This document shows, one piece after another, positions 1 to 7,595 of a DNA stretch of 43,583 nt. The translations under genes were made by a program, and so were the position numbers. The DNA lies in assembly GCF_011057645.1 (NCBI RefSeq), contig NZ_JAALGE010000021.1, positions 1 through 43,583 on the forward strand. Direction: 5' to 3'. Source of the stretch: Marisediminicola senii (GTDB lineage: Bacteria > Actinomycetota > Actinomycetes > Actinomycetales > Microbacteriaceae). How positions within the stretch are numbered: position 1 is the stretch's first letter; each line of letters begins with the position of its first letter. The notes beneath the pieces were generated by a model. It searched no databases. It was given only the letters and a program-made list of their open reading frames with translations, and had not been told where the DNA came from.

Positions 1-62
1 GGTTCAGGGCGCGCACGAAGGCTGCCGCACGGGTGTAGCGCAATCGGCCCGCCGCCCCGCCG

Positions 63-95
63 CCCCGCCGCCCGGCCCAGTGTCAGGCGGCGGGG
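63..95. terminator. GC-rich hairpin, possible terminator of an upstream gene outside the window
   Basis: A perfect 10-bp inverted repeat (CCCCGCCGCC at 63-72, GGCGGCGGGG at 86-95) encloses a 13-nt loop. The left arm lies in a short run of repeated CCGCC. No T-tract follows, so termination is only inferred. Nothing else in 1-226 looks like a gene. Confidence 0.35.
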
Positions 96-226
96 TGGCG
101 CTCATCCAATCCCGCCTGCACCACCCTGTCGTTGCCCCGTCAGGGACGCGCCTGTCATAGGGTGATCCGACACCGGTGCTGGAGGGGATGATCGCTCATG
201 ATGTCGAACCAGGGCGGGCCAACGTG

Positions 227-1378
227 ATGTTGGCGTCGTCGGTCCGCCAACGGCCGTCGCGCCGCCGCCCGCTCGTCGCCACCCTTGTGGCCTGCCTCGC
301 ATTGGGCATCGTTCCCCTGTCTGGCCAAACCCCTGCCAGTGCAGCACCCGCGGCCAGTGACCTGCGCGAGCCGCAGCAGTCGGAGGACGGCGTCGAGGTC
401 TCGACCTATGGGACCGACTCGGTGGCAGTCGACATGCGCGGGCACGAGACCCGTGTCTATCAGGCCGTGCATGCGGTGCAGCGACTGGACAACGTCACCG
501 TCGTCTACTGGTCGATCGGGTGGGACGTCGAACCCTGGTTGTGCTGTTCACTGTTCGGGCCATACGGTCGCGGCCCGATCGGTCAGAACACGTTCGCCGT
601 CAGCATCTCGCCCGCTTTCGTCAACGTCGTATTTCCCACCGACGGGCGGCTGCTGTATGCGATTCCTGACCCGACCCGCGACTTCGGTACGCCACCGACA
701 GCCGCCTCGACCGCCGATGCGCTCCCGGACGAACCGGGTGTCATGAACGTGGTCTACAGCGTCCTCCCGCCACTCCCCGCAGGCGTCGACACCGTCGACG
801 TGACCCTCGGGTACGCGGGCCTCGTTCTCGACGTTCCCGTCGACGACGGCCTGCTCGAACCCACTGTCGAAGGCCCGCAAATACCGGTCGGGACAGGATG
901 GCCGGAGATTCCGCCACAGATGCTCGAACCTCTGCCATACCCCGAAGTCTCGGAGCGCCCCCTCTTCGCCCCAACAGAACGAATCGACGGCTTCAGCCGG
1001 GAACGCGCAGCCGATGCGGACGTGACGATCGATGTGGCAGCCGACCTCCTCTTCGCCTTCAACTCCGCCGATCTGTCACCCGACGCATCTGCGCAGTTGG
1101 CAGCGCTCGTCGACCAGATTGCGGAACGCGCGACGGCCGGTGAGATCGCGGTCATCGGTCACACCGACGACGTCGGCGACGACGCATTCAACTCGGACCT
1201 CTCGGTGCGGCGGGCTGCCGCGGTGGCCGGCGTGCTCGAGCCGGCGCTGGCAACCGCTGGACTCGACGTCTCGATCGAGGGCAGGGGCGAACGAGAACCA
1301 GTGGTGGAGAACGATACCGAGCAGAACAGGCAACTGAACAGGCGTGTCTCGATCGTCTTCACGGCGGCTGCATCATGA
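227..1378 (+). CDS. Secreted protein with C-terminal OmpA-like peptidoglycan-binding domain
   Basis: The predicted 383-residue protein starts with a basic, arginine-rich stretch and a hydrophobic segment ending in an ASA-type cleavage site near residue 40, which reads as a Sec signal peptide. The middle (about 45-260) is not recognised and contains a Cys-Cys pair. The last 120 residues form a clear OmpA/MotB domain with GHTDDVGDDAFNSDLSVRRA and a terminal NRRVSIVF. In this family the domain binds diaminopimelate of peptidoglycan, so the protein is probably held at the wall. The stop overlaps the start of the following lipoprotein gene by 4 bp, so the two are probably co-translated. ATG 227 (or GTG 224) is preferred because it puts the signal peptide at the N-terminus; ATG 188 and GTG 176 are in frame but poorly placed relative to the GGAGGGG at 181-187. 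Confidence 0.82.
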   Translation: MLASSVRQRPSRRRPLVATLVACLALGIVPLSGQTPASAAPAASDLREPQQSEDGVEVSTYGTDSVAVDMRGHETRVYQAVHAVQRLDNVTVVYWSIGWDVEPWLCCSLFGPYGRGPIGQNTFAVSISPAFVNVVFPTDGRLLYAIPDPTRDFGTPPTAASTADALPDEPGVMNVVYSVLPPLPAGVDTVDVTLGYAGLVLDVPVDDGLLEPTVEGPQIPVGTGWPEIPPQMLEPLPYPEVSERPLFAPTERIDGFSRERAADADVTIDVAADLLFAFNSADLSPDASAQLAALVDQIAERATAGEIAVIGHTDDVGDDAFNSDLSVRRAAAVAGVLEPALATAGLDVSIEGRGEREPVVENDTEQNRQLNRRVSIVFTAAAS

Positions 1379-2037
1379 TGCGGGCCGTTCGTCCCGTCGC
1401 TGCCCTGCTCGGTGTGATGGCCATGGGCGGCATGGCGGGCTGCACCGCGTTTGGCGGGGACGAACCCGCGCCATCGTCCTCTGCTTCCCCGGAATCGTCG
1501 CCGGCCGCGGTGGAGTCCTCAGAGCTGTCGCGCCAGATACTGGACGCGGCCGCTGCGGCCGATGGCGACCTGCCGGTACTCGGTTCACAGACGATCGAGG
1601 TGGATTCATTCAACTTCGACGACGAGGTGATCGACGTCACGGTAGCGGTGCACCGAATCGAACGACGCGCAGACTCGACGATGGTCACGCTCTCGATGTC
1701 GAGTCCGAGCGAAGGAGCTGCGCTCGACGGCGCGGTCTTCGCGGACGGAGCTGCCGGAACGTTCTTCGACCGCATCGCTATCGAAGACCCGGAAGGCGGC
1801 GTGCGTTATCTCGGACTGTCCTGGCGTCGCGAAGTCAACTCCGAGCTGTCTCCGCCCGCCGATTCGCCGCTCAATTCATGCGTGTGCGCGTACCGACAGA
1901 ACCTGACCCTCGGCAATGAGCCAGTCTTCATGGACGCCCTCTACGCGCCACTTCCTCCAGACCTGTCGACCGTCTCGGTGACCGCACCGGGCGGATTATC
2001 GATACCCGGCATTGATGTGAGCGAATCCCCCGAATAG
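1375..2037 (+). CDS. Predicted lipoprotein, unknown function
   Basis: The 220-residue product has an N-terminal hydrophobic segment ending in a lipobox (GMAGC, Cys near residue 23), followed by a Ser/Pro/Glu-rich linker typical of surface lipoproteins. It is therefore expected to be lipid-anchored on the outside of the membrane. The mature part is acidic and not recognised; a short SCVCAY segment near residue 165 has two close cysteines. Its start codon overlaps the stop of the OmpA-domain gene (ATGA), which suggests the two proteins work together at the envelope. That functional link is an inference from gene order alone. Confidence 0.75.
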   Translation: MMRAVRPVAALLGVMAMGGMAGCTAFGGDEPAPSSSASPESSPAAVESSELSRQILDAAAAADGDLPVLGSQTIEVDSFNFDDEVIDVTVAVHRIERRADSTMVTLSMSSPSEGAALDGAVFADGAAGTFFDRIAIEDPEGGVRYLGLSWRREVNSELSPPADSPLNSCVCAYRQNLTLGNEPVFMDALYAPLPPDLSTVSVTAPGGLSIPGIDVSESPE

Positions 2038-2084
2038 GGCGACTGCCCGCGAGCGCCGCGCAGGCGATGTACCGGGGCGCGGGA

Positions 2085-2096
2085 TACCGTGAATGC
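2085..2096 (+). promoter_or_regulatory. Putative -10 box for a leaderless SDR transcript
   Basis: TACCGT at 2085-2090 fits the actinobacterial TANNNT -10 consensus and ends 6 nt before ATG 2097. No Shine-Dalgarno sequence precedes that ATG, so translation from a leaderless mRNA is likely. No good -35 is visible. Confidence 0.5.
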
Positions 2097-2990
2097 ATGC
2101 CCTCCCCCGACTGGACCACGTCAGACCTGCCCGCCCTCGCCGGCTCCACCGCCATCGTCACGGGCGGCAACAGCGGCATCGGGCTCGCGGCCGCCCGCGC
2201 CCTCGCCGGGCGCGGCGCCCATGTCGTGCTGGCCGTGCGCGACCTGCAGAAGGGGGCAGATGCCGCGGCATCCATCGCCGGGTCGGTCGATGTTCGACGG
2301 CTCGACCTCGCCGACCTCGCGTCGGTGCGCGAGTTCGCGGCATCCATCACCGACCGGGTCGACCTGCTCATCAACAATGCCGGGGTCATGGCGCCCCCGC
2401 TCAGCCGCACCGCCGACGGCTTCGAGATGCAGTTCGGAACGAACCACCTCGGGCACTTCGCGCTGACCAACCTGCTGCTTCCACAGGTCACCGGCCGCGT
2501 CGTCACGGTGTCGAGCCTGGCCCACCGCGCTGGCACCATCGACCTCGTCGACCCCAACTACACCTCGCGCCGCTACAACCGCTGGTCGGCATACGGGCAG
2601 TCGAAGCTCGCGAACCTGCTGTTCACGCTGGAGCTGCAGGCGAAGCTCGCTGCGGGCGGATCGGGAGTCATCGCGGTCGCCGCGCACCCCGGGTGGGCAT
2701 CGACCAACCTGCAGGGACGCTCGAGCAACCCGGTGTCTGCCTGGTTCTCGCGGCAGGGCAACCGGCTGTTCGCACAGGACGCCGATGGTGGCGCACTGCC
2801 GACGCTGTATGCCGCGACCGCCGGCGTACCGGGCGGCAGCTACATCGGCCCGGGAGAACGCGGCGGCATGCGCGGCGCCCCCACCTTCGTGGACCGCGTT
2901 CCCGCGGCATCCGACGCCGACATGGCGCGCAAGCTGTGGGACCTGTCGGAGCGGCTCACGGGCGTCGGCTACCCGGTGCAGTCGGTCTAG
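2097..2990 (+). CDS. Short-chain dehydrogenase/reductase (SDR), retinol-dehydrogenase-like
   Basis: The 297-residue protein has the classical SDR layout. The NAD(P)-binding motif TGGNSGIG is near residue 20, NNAG near 90, a catalytic Ser in the VVTVSSLAHR strand, and the YGQSK (YxxxK) catalytic pair near 170. The overall pattern (MQFGTNHLGHFALT, then a long C-terminal segment) resembles the WWOX/retinol-dehydrogenase-like SDR group, so an NADP-dependent oxidoreduction of a carbonyl or alcohol is likely; the substrate cannot be told. ATG 2097 is chosen because a -10 box lies 6 nt upstream; in-frame starts further upstream would overlap that promoter. It is a single gene, convergent with the hydrolase downstream. 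Confidence 0.9.
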   Translation: MPSPDWTTSDLPALAGSTAIVTGGNSGIGLAAARALAGRGAHVVLAVRDLQKGADAAASIAGSVDVRRLDLADLASVREFAASITDRVDLLINNAGVMAPPLSRTADGFEMQFGTNHLGHFALTNLLLPQVTGRVVTVSSLAHRAGTIDLVDPNYTSRRYNRWSAYGQSKLANLLFTLELQAKLAAGGSGVIAVAAHPGWASTNLQGRSSNPVSAWFSRQGNRLFAQDADGGALPTLYAATAGVPGGSYIGPGERGGMRGAPTFVDRVPAASDADMARKLWDLSERLTGVGYPVQSV

Positions 2991-3009
2991 CCTCGCTGGC
3001 CCTGCCTGC

Positions 3010-3026
3010 CCCGCTCGCCTAGCGGG
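3010..3026. terminator. Short hairpin between convergent genes
   Basis: CCCGCT (3010-3015) and AGCGGG (3021-3026) form a perfect 6-bp stem with a 5-nt loop. It overlaps the stop codon of the minus-strand hydrolase and lies 20 bp after the SDR stop. It could act in both directions but is short and lacks a T-tract. Confidence 0.35.
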
Positions 3027-3894
3027 CGGGTGGGATGCGTTCGCCGAGCCAGCGCACCAGGTCGGCGGTGACGTCGAGGTAGTTGGTCTCGTTGTAGACC
3101 TCGTGGCGTGCGTCGTCGTAGATGATCAGTTCGACGTCGGTGAGCTTGGACCTGGCGAGGTAGGCCTCGGCGAGCAGCTCGGCGCTGCGGGATCCGCCGA
3201 ACGAGTCGTCGCTGCCGACCTGGATGAGCACCGGCACGTCGTGGCTGAGGTTCTTGGCGGGCCTGCCGAGCAGCCTGACCGCGTCTGCCGGGCCGAACAG
3301 GGTGATCGCGTCGGCCTCGAACGTGAGCTTGTCCTCCAGAAAGGCGGCGGCGATGGTCTCGTCGCGGCTGAGCCATTCGTGGCCGGTGGTTCCGAGGTGC
3401 TTGTGCTTGGCGTTGAGCAGCCGGCCCTTCATGTGCCGCACGGTGCGCAGCGCGGTGCCGGAGAGCACGACGGCGTCGTAGGACTCCGCGTGCTCGTTGA
3501 GCAGCTTCTGGGCGATGATCGATCCCCAGCTGTGCCCGAACAGCACGAGCGGGATGCCGGGGTTCTCGCGCCGGATGAGGCCGCTGAGGTGGTAGACCGC
3601 GTCGACGGTGGCGTTCATTCCGCCTGGGCCGAGCCTGCCGAGACGGTCGAGCACACCCCCGTGCTGCTCGACCCCGGTCTGGCCGTGGCCGCGGTGGTCG
3701 TCGGCGTAGACGGTGAAGCCGGCGCGCACGAGCGCCTGCGCGAGTCGCTCGTAGCGGATGGCGTATTCACCGAGTCCGTGCAGCAGATGCACGACACCGC
3801 GCGGCTTGCCGGCCTTCCACTGGTAGTAGTGGATGGTCACGCCTCGCGCGTCGGTGAACGTGTGGTCATGCCGCGCCGCAGTGAACTGGATCAC
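3019..3894 (-). CDS. Alpha/beta hydrolase, monoacylglycerol-lipase-like
   Basis: The 291-residue protein carries the serine-hydrolase triad in the usual order: nucleophile elbow GHSWG (Ser122), acidic residue in VGSDDS (Asp229 or Asp230) and His264 in DARHEVYNE. HGLGEYAIRYERLA and DHRGHGQT near residues 39-72 are typical of the serine aminopeptidase S33 / monoacylglycerol lipase group (Hydrolase_4). An esterase or lipase acting on small acyl esters is the best guess. The GTG start at 3894 is supported by a GAGGAGG ribosome site a few bases upstream. It is transcribed divergently from the MarR gene. Confidence 0.88.
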   Translation of the reverse strand: MIQFTAARHDHTFTDARGVTIHYYQWKAGKPRGVVHLLHGLGEYAIRYERLAQALVRAGFTVYADDHRGHGQTGVEQHGGVLDRLGRLGPGGMNATVDAVYHLSGLIRRENPGIPLVLFGHSWGSIIAQKLLNEHAESYDAVVLSGTALRTVRHMKGRLLNAKHKHLGTTGHEWLSRDETIAAAFLEDKLTFEADAITLFGPADAVRLLGRPAKNLSHDVPVLIQVGSDDSFGGSRSAELLAEAYLARSKLTDVELIIYDDARHEVYNETNYLDVTADLVRWLGERIPPAR

Positions 3895-3958
3895 GCTGCC
3901 TCCTCGCCTCCCCTCAGTGTATTGCCGCAGTCACCCCCAGCATTCGGGCCCCAGGTCG

Positions 3959-3985
3959 TTAGCAGGGCTAATTTGCTAGGCTAAT
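3959..3985 (+). promoter_or_regulatory. MarR operator candidate and leaderless promoter
   Basis: TTAGC-AGG-GCTAA (3959-3971) is a perfect 5-bp dyad. GGCTAAT occurs at 3966-3972 and again at 3979-3985, exactly 13 bp apart. TAGGCT (3977-3982) fits a -10 box 8 nt before GTG 3991. The dyad and repeats lie over the promoter of the MarR gene, as expected for autorepression; the protein-site match is inferred. Confidence 0.5.
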
Positions 3986-3990
3986 CACTT

Positions 3991-4440
3991 GTGACTGCTC
4001 CCGACGATTCCGCGCCCTCCGCCGTCACGTACGAGCTCAGCCGCGAACTCCGCATCGCGGTCAACCGGCTCTCCCGTCGGCTCCGCGCGGAGAAGGCCGA
4101 CCACGACCTCACCGACGGGCAGACCACGGTGCTCGGCATCATCGAGCTGACCGGGCCGCGCACGCTCACCGAACTGAGCGAGATCGAGCGCGTCACTCCC
4201 CCGTCGATGAGCCGCACCGTCACGGCACTGCTCGAGGCGGGCTACATCGAGCGGCAGCCGTCCGACGACGACGGGCGGAAGGTGCTGCTGAGCCTGACGG
4301 CGAACGGCCACACCCTGGTGCTCGAGACCCGCCGCCGCCGCGACGAGTGGCTCTATACGCGGCTGGCCACGATGACGGAGGCCGAGCGCCGGACACTCGC
4401 CGACGCGGCATCCATTCTCCGCCGATTGTCCGACGAATGA
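3991..4440 (+). CDS. MarR-family transcriptional regulator
   Basis: The 149-residue protein has the MarR winged-helix layout: an N-terminal dimer helix, a helix-turn-helix around residues 48-75 (RTLTELSEIERVTPPSMSRT), then a wing containing SDDDGRKVLLSLT, the DxR segment shared by most MarR proteins. Family members repress efflux or stress genes and release DNA on binding phenolic or lipophilic ligands. The stop overlaps the MFS start (ATGA), so this is very probably the regulator of that exporter. A GTG start with no Shine-Dalgarno and a -10 box just upstream points to a leaderless transcript. Confidence 0.93.
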   Translation: MTAPDDSAPSAVTYELSRELRIAVNRLSRRLRAEKADHDLTDGQTTVLGIIELTGPRTLTELSEIERVTPPSMSRTVTALLEAGYIERQPSDDDGRKVLLSLTANGHTLVLETRRRRDEWLYTRLATMTEAERRTLADAASILRRLSDE

Positions 4441-5840
4441 GCTCGATGTTCCGGTCGCTGGCCGGCTACAACTACCGGCTGTGGGCGGCGGGCGCGTTCG
4501 TCTCGAATGTCGGGACATGGATGCAGCGCACCGCCCAGGACTGGCTGGTGCTGACTGAGCTCACCGACAACGACGCTTTCGCGGTGGGTCTCGTGATGGC
4601 CCTGCAGTTCGGGCCGCTGCTCATCCTGCTGCCCGTGACCGGCCTCGTCGCCGACCGGTTCGACCAGCGCACCATCCTGATGGTCACGCAGGCCACGATG
4701 GGCGTGCTCGGGCTGGCGCTCGGCATCCTCACCGTGACCGGGGTGGTCGAGCTCTGGCACGTCTACATCTTCGCGGCGCTGCTCGGCTGCGCCGCCGCGT
4801 TCGACGCCCCCGCGCGGCAGGCATTCGTGTCCGAGCTGGTGGGCGGAACCAACCTCTCGAACGCGGTCGCCCTCAACTCGGCGTCGTTCAGCGCGGCCCG
4901 CATGGTCGGCCCTGCCGTCGCCGGGATGCTGACCGCGGTCGCGGGCGCCGGCGCGGTGTTCCTGATCAACGCGGCGACCTTCGCCGCGGTGCTCATCGCG
5001 CTCAAGATGCTGCGCGTGCGCGACCTGCGGCGCGAGCCCCGAGCGGCCAGGCAGCGCGGCGACCTCGCGGGCGGCTTCCGCTACATCCGGCGCCGGCCCG
5101 ACATCATGGTCGTGCTCGTCATGATCTTTCTGGTCGGCACCTTCGGGCTCAACTTCGGCATCTACATCGCCACCATGGCGCGCGTCGAGTTCGGCGCTGG
5201 GGCGGCCGAGTTCGGGGTGCTGTCGTCGATCATGGCGATCGGCTCGGTCACCGGGGCGCTCCTGTCGGCGAAGCGGGAGTCGCCCCGCATGCGCTTTCTG
5301 ATCGCGTCATCCATCATCTTCGCGCTCGGCTGCCTGCTGGCCGCGGTGCTGCCGTCGCTGTGGATGTTCGCGGCGGCGCTCGTGCTCATCGGCGTCGCAG
5401 CGCAGACCTTCATGACCACGGCGAATGGGCTCGTGCAGCTGTCGACCGACGCGGCGGTGCGCGGCCGCGTGATGGCGATCTACATGGCGATCTTCATGGG
5501 CGGCACGCCGATCGGCGCCCCCGTCGTCGGCTGGATCGCCAACGAGTTCGGTCCGCGCTGGTCGCTCGTGGCCGGCGGCGCGGCCGGGCTCATCGCCTGT
5601 GCGGTGGGAATTGGATGGCTCGTGCAGCACCAGCACCTGCGCGTCGGGTTCTCCGGCCGGCGGTTGCGGGTGATCCACGACGGGTCGGCCGAGGCGGGCC
5701 CCGACACCGTGGTTCCAGACGAGCCGAACGCGAACGGCGCGGTGCGCGGTGCGGGTGTGCGCGACAACGACGTCGACGACGACGACGTCAGCAACGACGT
5801 CAGCGACGGCCTGCCGCCCCGCGTCACGTCTCGCGAGTGA
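4437..5840 (+). CDS. MFS transporter, EntS/MFS_3 type
   Basis: The 467-residue membrane protein opens with FRSLAGYNYRLWAAGAF and a GTWMQRTAQDWLV segment, both characteristic of the drug:H+ antiporter-3 / enterobactin-exporter-like MFS_3 group. About 12 hydrophobic spans follow, with the loop-2/3 motif LVADRFDQR near residue 80. The C-terminal 60 residues after the last span are hydrophilic and very acidic (DNDVDDDDVSNDVSD), an odd cytoplasmic tail. ATG 4437 overlaps the MarR stop, so regulator and pump share one transcript. Export of a small toxic compound or siderophore is plausible; the substrate is unknown. The last 17 bp overlap the 3' end of the opposite-strand transglutaminase gene. Confidence 0.9.
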   Translation: MSSMFRSLAGYNYRLWAAGAFVSNVGTWMQRTAQDWLVLTELTDNDAFAVGLVMALQFGPLLILLPVTGLVADRFDQRTILMVTQATMGVLGLALGILTVTGVVELWHVYIFAALLGCAAAFDAPARQAFVSELVGGTNLSNAVALNSASFSAARMVGPAVAGMLTAVAGAGAVFLINAATFAAVLIALKMLRVRDLRREPRAARQRGDLAGGFRYIRRRPDIMVVLVMIFLVGTFGLNFGIYIATMARVEFGAGAAEFGVLSSIMAIGSVTGALLSAKRESPRMRFLIASSIIFALGCLLAAVLPSLWMFAAALVLIGVAAQTFMTTANGLVQLSTDAAVRGRVMAIYMAIFMGGTPIGAPVVGWIANEFGPRWSLVAGGAAGLIACAVGIGWLVQHQHLRVGFSGRRLRVIHDGSAEAGPDTVVPDEPNANGAVRGAGVRDNDVDDDDVSNDVSDGLPPRVTSRE

Positions 5841-6669
5841 TCTCGACCTTCACGAAGAGGTTCGACCGGAACGGCCCGGCATACACGCCGCGCAGCGGGG
5901 GCACGTCGTTGTAGTCGCGGCCGCGGCCGACCGCCACGTGCCGGTCGCCGATGTCGATCTGGTTCGTGGGGTCGTAGCCGCGCCAGTCGCCGCAGTACCA
6001 CTCGACCCAGGCGTGCGATTCACCGGTGACGGTCTCGCCGACCTCGGCGTTCGGCTTGGGGTGCAGGTAGCCGGACACGTACCTCGCCGGGATGCCGACC
6101 GCGCGCAGTGCGCCGATGGCGAGGTGCGCGATGTCCTGGCACACGCCCTTGCGGTGCTCCCAAGCCTCGGCGGCCGTGGTGTGCACCTCGGTGACGCCCG
6201 TCATGTACTCGACCTGCTCGCCGATCATCACGCAGATGCGCTGCGCCGCCTCGCACGGGCTGAGGAAGTCATTGGCGATCTCGCGGGCGAGCGCGACGAC
6301 CTCCTCCGGCGGGTCGGTGCGGCGGGTCTGCCCGCGCTGCTCGACGTACTCGATGGCGCGCTCAGACGCGATCGCGAGGTCGTCCCAGCTGAGGGTGTGC
6401 GGCGAGTGGGTGAACCTGTTGACCTCGACCAGGCTGTTGGCAGTCAGCGTCAGGTCGCGGTGCGGTGATAGCAGCTCGAACGACGAGACCTTGCTTCCCC
6501 AGTAGTCGACGTAGTTGTGCGCGGTCGACGTGGGCGAGATCTCGAGGTTGGAGTACAGCACCAGTTGGCCGTCGGCGCTGGCTGGCAGCATCCGTGCCTC
6601 GTTGTACGACGCGGTGACTTCGCCCTCGTAGTGGAACCCGGTGGTGTGCCGGATGCGTAGACGTTTCAC
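5824..6669 (-). CDS. Transglutaminase-like protein (bact_transglu_N plus core)
   Basis: The 281-residue protein starts with the N-terminal beta domain seen in bacterial transglutaminase-like proteins (MKRLRIRHTTGFHYEGEV) and continues into a papain-like transglutaminase core. The triad is intact: Cys177 in GVCQDIAHL, His219 in GESHAWVE and Asp233 in GYDPTN. Such enzymes act on peptide amide bonds, either as a protease or by cross-linking. The gene is last in a three-gene operon with an alpha-E protein and a circularly permuted ATP-grasp, a neighbourhood known from many bacteria and proposed to make or modify a peptide-like product. Its GTG start (6667-6669) overlaps the alpha-E stop by 4 bp (GTGA). 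Confidence 0.92.
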   Translation of the reverse strand: MKRLRIRHTTGFHYEGEVTASYNEARMLPASADGQLVLYSNLEISPTSTAHNYVDYWGSKVSSFELLSPHRDLTLTANSLVEVNRFTHSPHTLSWDDLAIASERAIEYVEQRGQTRRTDPPEEVVALAREIANDFLSPCEAAQRICVMIGEQVEYMTGVTEVHTTAAEAWEHRKGVCQDIAHLAIGALRAVGIPARYVSGYLHPKPNAEVGETVTGESHAWVEWYCGDWRGYDPTNQIDIGDRHVAVGRGRDYNDVPPLRGVYAGPFRSNLFVKVEITRET

Positions 6670-7595
6670 GAGTTCTCCTTGACCCAGTGCGGGGCCGCGT
6701 TGCTGGGGAAGTACCGCTGGCGGATGGCTTCGGATGCCGCACTAGTGGCCGCCTGCACGCTGTCCATGTGGCCGTCGAGGTCTTCGAGGATCTCGGTGAT
6801 CGGCCGGTACTCGAGCTCGCTGCGGATCTGCCCGAGCACGCGCTGCGCCTGCTCGGAGACGCCGGAACGGTCGGTGCGCGGTTCGATGTCACGCATGCAC
6901 ATCTCGGCCCGTCGAACGGAGAACAGGATGCTTCGCGGAAACAACCGGTCGAGCAGCAGGAACTCCGCCGCATTGCGCGCGCTGGGCACGCCGCGGTAGG
7001 TGCGCAGGTATGCCTCGTAGGCGCCGCACGAGCGCAGGATGGTGGTCCACGACGGCCCGCTCGCCTCGGTGAGCGAGCGGGTGGCGAGCAGCCGCGCGGT
7101 CATGTCCGCCCGCTCGATGCTGCGGCCGAGGGTGAAGAACTGCCACGCCTCGTCGCGGCTCGTGGCCGACTCGATTATGCCGACGGCGAGCGCCGAGCGC
7201 TCCCGCACCCAGCCGAAGAACTCGTGCACCTTGTCGGTGGCGACCTTGCGCGGCATCCGCGCCCGCGTGGTGTTGAGGCACTCCCACAGTTCGGTCGACA
7301 CGATCTCGCGCGCCCGGCGGGCATTCTCGCGTGCGGCCCCCAGGGAATAGGCGATGGATGCCGGCTCTGACCGGTCGACGGCGAGGATGCTCAGCACGTC
7401 TGCACGGGTGATCTCCCGGTCGTCGGAGACCTCGCTTCCCATCACGCTGAGCAGCGAACGGCAGGCCAGGTTCTCCTCGATCCACGGGTCCTCGAGCAGC
7501 AGCTGGAGGTGCACGTCGAGGATGCGGGCGGTGCCGTCGGAACGCTCGATGTAGCGGCCGATCCAGAACAGCGACTCGGCGATGCGGCTCAGCAT
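6666..7595 (-). CDS. Alpha-E domain-containing protein (DUF403)
   Basis: The 309-residue, largely helical protein begins MLSRIAESLFWIGRYIERSD, the hallmark start of the alpha-E (DUF403) family, with the paired motif FTLGRSIERADMTARLL in the second half. The family has no settled biochemical role; it is nearly always encoded beside circularly permuted ATP-grasp enzymes and transglutaminases and is thought to work with them. The start overlaps the 3' end of the ATP-grasp gene by 7 bp, and the stop overlaps the transglutaminase start, so all three are translationally coupled. An in-frame extension upstream of 7595 runs through the ATP-grasp gene in another frame and is not real. Confidence 0.93.
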   Translation of the reverse strand: MLSRIAESLFWIGRYIERSDGTARILDVHLQLLLEDPWIEENLACRSLLSVMGSEVSDDREITRADVLSILAVDRSEPASIAYSLGAARENARRAREIVSTELWECLNTTRARMPRKVATDKVHEFFGWVRERSALAVGIIESATSRDEAWQFFTLGRSIERADMTARLLATRSLTEASGPSWTTILRSCGAYEAYLRTYRGVPSARNAAEFLLLDRLFPRSILFSVRRAEMCMRDIEPRTDRSGVSEQAQRVLGQIRSELEYRPITEILEDLDGHMDSVQAATSAASEAIRQRYFPSNAAPHWVKENS

